Assembly: GCA_902806205.1 (NCBI GenBank)
Contig: CADCVR010000021.1
Coordinates: forward strand, 1 to 35,201
From: an uncultured Solirubrobacteraceae bacterium
GTDB lineage: Bacteria > Actinomycetota > Thermoleophilia > Solirubrobacterales > Solirubrobacteraceae
Direction: 5' to 3'
DNA length: 35,201 bases
How positions within the stretch are numbered: the first letter of the stretch is position 1; each line of letters opens with the position of its first letter. The notes beneath the pieces were generated by a model. That model saw only the letters and a program-made list of their open reading frames with translations. It was not told the origin of the DNA and ran no database searches. Shown piece by piece: positions 30,103-35,201 of the stretch. The position numbers and the translations under genes are program-made.

Positions 30103-30930
30103 CGGCTCAGTCGGGCGGTGCGGTGAGACGACCGCCGGATCGCGGCCGGCCCCCGGCATCTGGAGCGCGACCGAGAGCGCGAGCGGAGCGAAGCCGCGGC
30201 TCAGGTACAGCCTGCGGGCGGGGTTGTCGGCGTTCACCTGGAGCCCGACGGTCGCACAGCCGTCGCGGCGGGCGGCGTCCAGCGCGGCGTCCAACAGCGC
30301 GGCGCCGAGGCCGCGGAGGTCGTCGCCGGGAAGGCGGAACAGCTGCGCGAGGTGCGGGCCTCCGCGGGGCGGCTTCCCCGTGAAGTCGGCGATGATCGCG
30401 GCGCCGACGGCCTGCCCGTCCGCGTCACGCACCGCGAGGCGCGCCGCGTCCCGGCGACTCCAGCCGGGCCCGCCCTCCACGAGCGGGCGCAGCAGCGCAA
30501 GCGCCGCCGCGGCGTCCTGCGCGCCGTGGTCGGGGTGCCCCGGCGGGTAGGCGGCGACGCTCACCGCGCCGAGCTCGGGTGGGACCGTGCCCCCGAATCG
30601 GCGGATCGTGACGCCGTCGGGCACGCGAGGGGACGGATGCGGTGGCTCAACCCCCGGATCCGCCCCCTCGGCGCCCGAGAGCGCGACCTGCATGAGCTCG
30701 CTGCTGTGCCGCACCTGAGCGCCGGCCGCCTCCAGTGACTCCCGGAGCCCCGGAAGCTCGGTGTCGACGAGCAGTCCCGCCAGATGCTCGGTTGCGGCGC
30801 GCGCGACGGCGTCCGGCGTGACGCCGGGCCGCGGCACGAGCTGGTGCACGTACGGCAGCCCGTCACGCTCGGCGCGGACGTAGGTGGCGACGGGCACGCC
30901 CCGGGGGCTGAGCAGCTCGCGGGTTTCCAC
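30100..30930 (-). CDS. GNAT-family N-acetyltransferase
   Basis: A 276-residue protein with a C-terminal GNAT domain (about 105-260). The acetyl-CoA-binding loop corresponds to RGLGAALLDAALDAARRDG, followed by VGLQVNADNPARRLYLSRGF, the classic motif B with the Tyr general acid. The N-terminal 100 residues (ELLSPRGVPVATYVRAERDG, LPGLRESLEAAGAQV) form a separate, possibly degenerate, second GNAT-like half. The start is GTG 30930, nine bases after TAGGCT, so nearly leaderless. It runs divergently from the ABC1 kinase gene and directly into rnhA. Substrate unknown. Confidence 0.85.
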   Translation of the reverse strand: METRELLSPRGVPVATYVRAERDGLPYVHQLVPRPGVTPDAVARAATEHLAGLLVDTELPGLRESLEAAGAQVRHSSELMQVALSGAEGADPGVEPPHPSPRVPDGVTIRRFGGTVPPELGAVSVAAYPPGHPDHGAQDAAAALALLRPLVEGGPGWSRRDAARLAVRDADGQAVGAAIIADFTGKPPRGGPHLAQLFRLPGDDLRGLGAALLDAALDAARRDGCATVGLQVNADNPARRLYLSRGFAPLALSVALQMPGAGRDPAVVSPHRPTEP

Positions 30931-30939
30931 GACCGGCGC

Positions 30940-30945
30940 AGCCTA
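30940..30945 (-). promoter_or_regulatory. -10 hexamer of the GNAT gene
   Basis: TAGGCT on the minus strand, nine bases before GTG 30930. Confidence 0.4.
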
Positions 30946-31047
30946 CGGTGTCGATCACGCCGGCGGCTCAGGGTCCGCGTTCGTCGGGGACGGCCCATGC
31001 GGATGAGCGCGTAGGGCCGATCCTGGCTGCCACTCTGTAGTCCTCAG

Positions 31048-32442
31048 ATGGCTGCCGACGACCGCGACCCCACCCCCACCTCCCGTTTCAGCCGCACCGC
31101 CCGCATCGGTGGTCTGGTCGCGGGCCAGGGCGCCCGCATGGCGGGCGGCCGAGCCGTCGACCGGGTCCGCTCCGACGAGGCCAAGGGCCGCGCCCAGCGC
31201 AAGCGCACCGGTGCGGTGGTCGAGCAGATCGTCGTGCAGCTCGGGCAGATGAAGGGTGCGGCCATGAAGCTCGGTCAGGTCCTTTCCACGATCGACCTGC
31301 CGGGCCTCGAGCCCGAGGACGCCGAGCGCATCAAGGGCCGCCTCGCCGAGCTGCGCGATCAGGCGCCGCGGGTCGACTTCCCGAGGCTCGAGAAGCTGAT
31401 GGCCCATGAGTGGGGCGGGAAGGTCTCGAGCGTCATGGCGGAGATCGATCCCGAGGCGGTGGCCGCCGCCTCGATCGGTCAGGTCCACCGCGGGGTGACC
31501 CGAGACGGGAAGGACGTCGCCGTCAAGGTCCAGTACCCCGGCATCGCCGAGGCGGTCGAGAGCGATCTGCGCAACCTCAAGCTGCTCATGCCGCTGTTGA
31601 GCCGCATCGCGCCCGGGCTCGACACGAAGGCGCTGGCCGAGGAGCTGCGCGAGCGGATCTCCGAGGAGCTCGACTACGAGCTCGAGGCGCAGTCGCAGCG
31701 CCGCATCGCCCGTGGGTGGCGCGACCATCCGCATCTCGTGGTCCCCGGCGTGCTCACCGAGCTCTCCACCCGCCGCGTGCTCGTCACGGAGTTCGTCCCG
31801 AGCGCCGGCTTCGGCAAGATGCGCACTCACCCGGACGTCGACCGCGACCGCTTCGCCGAGGTCATCCACCGCTTCTTCCACGACACCGCCGGCCGCCTCG
31901 GCGTCGCGCTCGGCGACCCGCACCCGGGCAACGTCCTGCTCGCGGCAGACGGCCGGCTCGCGTTCATCGACTTCGGAATGCTGCGAAAGCTCCCCGCGGA
32001 GTACATGAAGCGCGAGGGAGAGGTCTACCGGGCGCTGCGCTGCGACGACCACGTCGGCCTGCGCCGCACGCTCGGCGGCCTGGGCTATCTGCCTGAGCCG
32101 TGGTCGCACCCCGATGATCTGCTCTTCGAGTACATGCGCCGCGCGGCGGCGTGGTCGATCGACCCGCCGCAACCTCGCCGGCTGCTGCCCGGAACCGCCT
32201 ACGAGATCATGGAGAGCATCTTCGAGCTCGGGCCGGAGTGGCAGCGGATGGTGAAGTCCTTCTCGCTGCCCAGCGAGGCGGTTCTGCTGCGCCGGATGGA
32301 GAACATGGTCTTCTCCGTCTGCGCCGACCTGCGCGCCTGCGGGGACTGGCGCGCGCTGGCCGACGAGCTGCTGCTCGGCCAGTATCCATCGACTGTTTTG
32401 GGGCTCGAGCACCGCGAGTGGCTCGACGCGCGGGGCGGCTGA
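31048..32442 (+). CDS. ABC1/UbiB/ADCK-family kinase-like protein
   Basis: A 464-residue atypical protein-kinase-like ATPase. The family KxGQ motif is MKLGQ (Lys74-Gln77) in the N-terminal extension that folds over the active site; AAASIGQVHRG is the Ala-rich nucleotide loop (about 139-149); VAVKVQYPG has the ATP-site Lys160; GDPHPGNVLL is the catalytic-loop equivalent (Asp290); and IDFG is the DFG-like metal site (Asp308). No transmembrane helix is evident. Members support ubiquinone or other isoprenoid-lipid metabolism; in actinobacteria the precise role is unknown. ATG 31048 is preceded by a TAGTCC hexamer at close distance, possibly another near-leaderless start. Divergent from the GNAT gene. 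Confidence 0.92.
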   Translation: MAADDRDPTPTSRFSRTARIGGLVAGQGARMAGGRAVDRVRSDEAKGRAQRKRTGAVVEQIVVQLGQMKGAAMKLGQVLSTIDLPGLEPEDAERIKGRLAELRDQAPRVDFPRLEKLMAHEWGGKVSSVMAEIDPEAVAAASIGQVHRGVTRDGKDVAVKVQYPGIAEAVESDLRNLKLLMPLLSRIAPGLDTKALAEELRERISEELDYELEAQSQRRIARGWRDHPHLVVPGVLTELSTRRVLVTEFVPSAGFGKMRTHPDVDRDRFAEVIHRFFHDTAGRLGVALGDPHPGNVLLAADGRLAFIDFGMLRKLPAEYMKREGEVYRALRCDDHVGLRRTLGGLGYLPEPWSHPDDLLFEYMRRAAAWSIDPPQPRRLLPGTAYEIMESIFELGPEWQRMVKSFSLPSEAVLLRRMENMVFSVCADLRACGDWRALADELLLGQYPSTVLGLEHREWLDARGG

Positions 32443-32473
32443 GGGGGCTCGCCGATGGCCCGCGCTCTTTAGC

Positions 32474-32890
32474 TTAGGCCCGCCGGGTGACGCTGCGGCC
32501 AGCGAGAGGATCAGCGAGCAATAACGGCCGGCCGGAGGTCAGCTCCACGATTTGGCGCAGCACCGCCTCGCTGATCGGCTCGGGCACATCCGCGAAGATG
32601 GCTGTTAGCGCCGCCTCTGCATCAGGATATGCCGCGCGATCCTCGTGCCACTCGTCGAGTGCGTGGCTGAGGCCCCACCGGTAGCAGTCGGGAAGCTCGT
32701 CGAGGCGGTCTCGCCACGGAACCGCGCAGGCTTTCGCGAGTGCAAGGCGCCGAGCCGAAGGTGGCAGCTCATCCAGCCGCACGAGAAACTCGGGTGAAGC
32801 CGAGCGAACGCCGTGCTCGCCGATGAACCGCACCCCCTGACCTGTGTTCAGCGCGTGTTCCAATCTCCTGCGCTGCTCATCAAGCGACAC
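32474..32890 (-). CDS. Unrecognised protein (138 aa)
   Basis: A soluble, acidic protein of 138 residues beginning MSLDEQRRRLEHALNTG (GTG start at 32890). It contains VRLDELPPSARRLALAKACA, a WRDRLDELPDCYRWGLSHAL segment and ends with a basic tail. It is mostly helical; no domain recognised. Codon usage looks less G/C-biased than in neighbouring genes (for example ACGAT, TTAG, GCATATC-like patterns), suggesting acquired DNA. The stop is 31 bases from the ABC1 kinase stop, convergent. It may be a real gene of unknown role; start uncertain. Confidence 0.55.
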   Translation of the reverse strand: MSLDEQRRRLEHALNTGQGVRFIGEHGVRSASPEFLVRLDELPPSARRLALAKACAVPWRDRLDELPDCYRWGLSHALDEWHEDRAAYPDAEAALTAIFADVPEPISEAVLRQIVELTSGRPLLLADPLAGRSVTRRA

Positions 32891-33105
32891 GAACGCGACT
32901 TTCGCAGGCAGGCAAACGCTCGGTTAAACACTCCAGGGAACGCGCCCCGGGCAAAAACGCTGCGCTGCTGCTTTCAGGCGAAAGCACAACTCGTGGGGCC
33001 GGGTTTACGGTGAGCCTTTCCCCCGCAGGGGGCGCATGGTCCGTTAGGGTCAGCGGCGAACGCAGTGCCTTGTAAGTGCAGGCCCCAACACTTGAGGGAG
33101 ACGCA

Positions 33106-33467
33106 ATGAAACGGAGCACCCCCGTCACCTACGGGCTTGCGATCTGCGCGCTGCTCGCCGTCATCGACATCGTCAGCCTCGCTGGCCTCGCTGGCCTCGC
33201 TGGGTTGGTGGCCGACGGGCCTCCGGTGCTCGTCACCTTGATCGGCGTGGTGCTCGGCGTCATCACCCTTGTGGGTGCCGGTATGGCCTGGCGTGGTGGC
33301 CGAAGTGGGGTGGTTACCGTCATCGTGAGCCGGGTGCTCTCCGCGCTCTTGGGGCTACCGAGTTCTTCGTGGATGACGCCGTAGCCGGGATCTTTGTGGT
33401 GTTGACCCTCGTCGGTGTCGGACTGTTGGTGGTCTCGCTGCGTCGCCGGGAATTCTCAACTGCTTGA
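33106..33467 (+). pseudogene. Frameshifted four-TM membrane protein gene
   Basis: ATG 33106 follows a strong GAGGGAG ribosome site (33094-33100). The product opens MKRSTPVTYGLAICALLAVI with helices at about 8-25, 38-60 and 65-85 and a SLAGLAGLAGL stretch encoded by 9-bp tandem repeats (33178-33207). The frame then ends prematurely at 33384. Resuming one base back from the G-run 33351-33354 continues as FFVDDAVAGIFVVLTLVGV, a fourth helix, then LLVVSLRRRE and a stop at 33465-33467. This restores a normal small four-helix protein, so a one-base loss in a G homopolymer is the simplest explanation, either a real mutation or a sequencing error. A programmed -1 slip at TTGGGGC would give the same product. 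No named family. Confidence 0.6.
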
Positions 33468-33832
33468 GACAGCGGCGATCACCAACGATCAGTCGCCGCC
33501 GCTTCGAGGCAAAAGCAGCAGCGCTTCCAGGCGAAGGGGCAGTCTGGCGCTACGCGCTGGCAGCTTGGCGGAGCTGGCTCGATCCAGCTCGGCGGTAGAA
33601 GCAGCGATGAGCGTCCGGCGCTGCCGCTGCCGATTGGTGCTCATCAGGGGTCGCCAGTTTGAGTCCGTGTTGGCCGTGCTCGCGTACTCTCGGCTGATGT
33701 CTGAGCGGGGCGACCTGTTGGAGGAGGTTGTCCCGTAGCTCGTAGAACTTGAAGTGGCGGTCCTCCGCCTCGTCCGCTCCGGCTGGGAGCGTGGCGAGTG
33801 CGAACAAGACCATCCGAGACTGGAGAACCGCC
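33468..33832. other. Gene-poor stretch of 365 bases
   Basis: No convincing gene. A short plus-strand frame from 33607 to 33738 (about 43 codons, MSVRRCRCRLVLIRG) has no recognisable features. The segment 33507-33537 resembles 32949-32985 on the other side of the frameshifted gene (shared GGCAAAA and GCTTYCAGGCGAA). From about 33754 onward the sequence probably belongs to the insertion element. Confidence 0.5.
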
Positions 33833-35197
33833 ATGGCGAACGTAGACGACGGGGCCGACGCGATCGGCCAGACGAAGTTCGACGCGCTGCCGCAGCGCGT
33901 GCAGGAGGCGCTTGGCGAGCTCGCGGGCGCCGCGAAGGAGGGGCTGCTGGCGTTGAGCGTCGGCGTGGGGCTGGGTGTGCTCACCGAGCTGATGGCTGAG
34001 GAGGTCGACGACGTGGTCGGCCCGAAGGGCCGTCACGACGCCGACCGCGCGGCCGTGCGTCACGGTCACGAGGCCGGGAGCGTCACGCTCGGCGGCCGCC
34101 GGGTGCCCGTCGAGCGTCCGCGGGTGCGCGCCACCGACGGCACCGGAGAGGTCGCGATGAGCACCTACGCGCACTTCGCCGACCGCGACCCGCTGACGAA
34201 GGTCGTGATGGAGCAGATGCTCGCCGGCGTGTCCACGCGCCGCTACGCCAGGACGCGGGAGCCCGTCGGCCAAGAGGTCATCGATGCCGAGCGGTCGGCC
34301 TCGAAGTCGGCGGTCAGCCGCGAGTTCGTCGGGCGCACCAGCGAGCACCTGCGGGCGCTGATGGCCCGGGCGCTCGCGGACGTCCGCCTGGCCGCGTTGA
34401 TGCTCGACGGCCTCGAGCTCAAGGGCCGCTGCTGCGTTGTGGCGCTCGGGATCACGACCGACGGCGTCAAGGTCCCGCTGGGGCTGTGGGACGGCTCGAC
34501 GGAGAACAAGCGCGTCTGCGTCGAGCTGCTGGCCGACCTCGTCGACCGTGGGCTGGACTGCGACCAGGGCGTCCTGGTCGTCCTCGACGGCGGCAAGGCG
34601 CTCAGGGCCGCAGTCGACGCCGTCTTCGGCCACGTCCCCGTCCAGCGGTGCGTCAGACACAAAGAACGCAACGTCCTCGACCACCTGCCCGAACGCGACC
34701 GCCCCGCGGTCAAGCGGCGGCTGCGCGCGGCCTGGAAGCTGACCGCCCACGAGGCCGCGATTGAGCGCCTGGAGAGCCTGGCGGGCGAGCTCGCGCACTC
34801 TCACCCCGGCGCTGCGGCGTCGCTGCGCGAGGGCCTCGCCGAGACGGTCACGCTGCAGCGCCTCGGCGTCGATGAGCAGCTCTGGCGCACGCTCTCCTCG
34901 ACGAACCCGATCGAGTCGATGATCGGCATCTGCCGCGCCACGAGCCGCAACGTCAAGCGCTGGCAGAACGGCGACATGTGCCTGCGCTGGACCGCCGCCG
35001 GCATGCTCGAAGCCGCGCAGCAATTCCGCAAGATCATCGGCTACAAGCAGCTCGCCGCCCTCGCTCTAGCCGTCGAGTCAGACGTCGCCGCCGCGCGCGC
35101 TGCCACGAGCCGATCGACCACCTCACCCACCAACAACGAGAACACGACCGAGGCGGCCGCTACGCTCGCGCCCGTCACCTGACCACCGGACCGCCAC
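33754..35197 (+). mobile_element. IS256-family insertion sequence (ends uncertain)
   Basis: A complete-looking IS256-type transposase gene is bracketed by a 10-bp inverted match, GTGGCGGTCC at 33754-33763 and its complement at 35188-35197, 79 bases before the start and 6 bases after the stop of the transposase gene. The outer bases do not match (TGAA against CGCG), and the right side ends four bases later at the window edge, so the true ends and any target duplication cannot be read. Confidence 0.6.
33833..35182 (+). CDS. IS256 (mutator) family transposase
   Basis: A 449-residue DDE transposase. Catalytic residues fit Asp192 in LMLDGLELKG, Asp252 in VVLDGGKALRAAV and Glu361 in STNPIESMIG. 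Further family marks are RRVPVERPRVR, the CVRHKERNVLDHLP segment and the NVKRWQNGDMCLRW C-terminal motif. ATG 33833 follows a GGAG at a normal distance. The frame is intact from start to stop, so the element may still be active. The C-terminal 35 residues (TSRSTTSPTNNENTTEAAAT) are low-complexity, Thr/Asn-rich and unlike the rest. It lies at the end of a region rich in unrecognised and damaged genes. Confidence 0.93.
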   Translation: MANVDDGADAIGQTKFDALPQRVQEALGELAGAAKEGLLALSVGVGLGVLTELMAEEVDDVVGPKGRHDADRAAVRHGHEAGSVTLGGRRVPVERPRVRATDGTGEVAMSTYAHFADRDPLTKVVMEQMLAGVSTRRYARTREPVGQEVIDAERSASKSAVSREFVGRTSEHLRALMARALADVRLAALMLDGLELKGRCCVVALGITTDGVKVPLGLWDGSTENKRVCVELLADLVDRGLDCDQGVLVVLDGGKALRAAVDAVFGHVPVQRCVRHKERNVLDHLPERDRPAVKRRLRAAWKLTAHEAAIERLESLAGELAHSHPGAAASLREGLAETVTLQRLGVDEQLWRTLSSTNPIESMIGICRATSRNVKRWQNGDMCLRWTAAGMLEAAQQFRKIIGYKQLAALALAVESDVAAARAATSRSTTSPTNNENTTEAAATLAPVT

Positions 35198-35201
35198 CGC
35201 G

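Noticed and set aside
32920-33060. Possible integron attC site (GTTAAAC and GTTAGGG motifs)
   Set aside because: No matching RYYYAAC inverse core at the right distance, the GTTAGGG lacks the final pyrimidine, and no integrase is present.
33607-33738. Short ORF in the gene-poor stretch before the transposase
   Set aside because: No ribosome site or recognisable domain; too short to separate from chance in this composition.

Overview
The window is high-G+C bacterial DNA with compact gene packing, start/stop overlaps, actinobacterial-type promoters and many apparently leaderless genes. The gene content points to Actinomycetota, most likely class Thermoleophilia (Solirubrobacterales-like): a short flagellin, secreted RTX-type calcium-binding repeat proteins with a cysteine-containing tail, a baeRF-type eRF1-like protein, an HrpA helicase and a stand-alone EF-G. 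The class is inference; no rRNA or other taxonomic marker is present.

Layout. 1-3898: the 3' part of a gamma-glutamyltransferase gene overlaps two half-size TauE/SafE (TSUP) permease genes; then a TetR regulator with its own promoter and operator overlaps the two genes of an ABC exporter. 3899-5830: an orphan short flagellin gene converges on, and overlaps, a homing-endonuclease-associated-repeat protein gene that follows a tiny upstream ORF. 5829-8500: RtcB RNA ligase, a cyclase-family metal hydrolase and a convergent FKBP. 8521-12461: a secreted-protein/two-component block in which an RTX protein, an OmpR-family regulator, a sensor kinase and a small conserved protein run leftward while a second RTX protein runs rightward. 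Between the two RTX genes lies a symmetric array of four CTCAC half-sites.

12469-17850: a vapB-vapC-SpoU methyltransferase operon and the HrpA helicase. 17875-20568: a methyltransferase, the baeRF protein and two small proteins. 20649-23442: a large unrecognised membrane protein, a 114-aa protein gene lying between two copies of a 45-bp repeat, and a DUF488 protein. 23448-25874: EF-G with a long leader holding a short ORF. 25878-30945, mostly leftward: a single-span membrane peptide, thioesterase plus hydroxyacid-oxoacid transhydrogenase, an MFS drug exporter, RNase HI and a GNAT protein. 31048-32442: an ABC1/UbiB kinase-like protein.

32474-35201 looks accessory: an unrecognised ORF, a frameshifted four-TM gene, a gene-poor stretch and an IS256-family transposase at the window edge.

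The most striking signals are regulatory. At least 13 genes have a TANNNT -10 hexamer placed so that transcription should start at or within a few bases of the start codon. Two elaborately symmetric operator arrays (11440-11480 and 13874-13908) sit at the RTX/two-component locus and the toxin-antitoxin locus.
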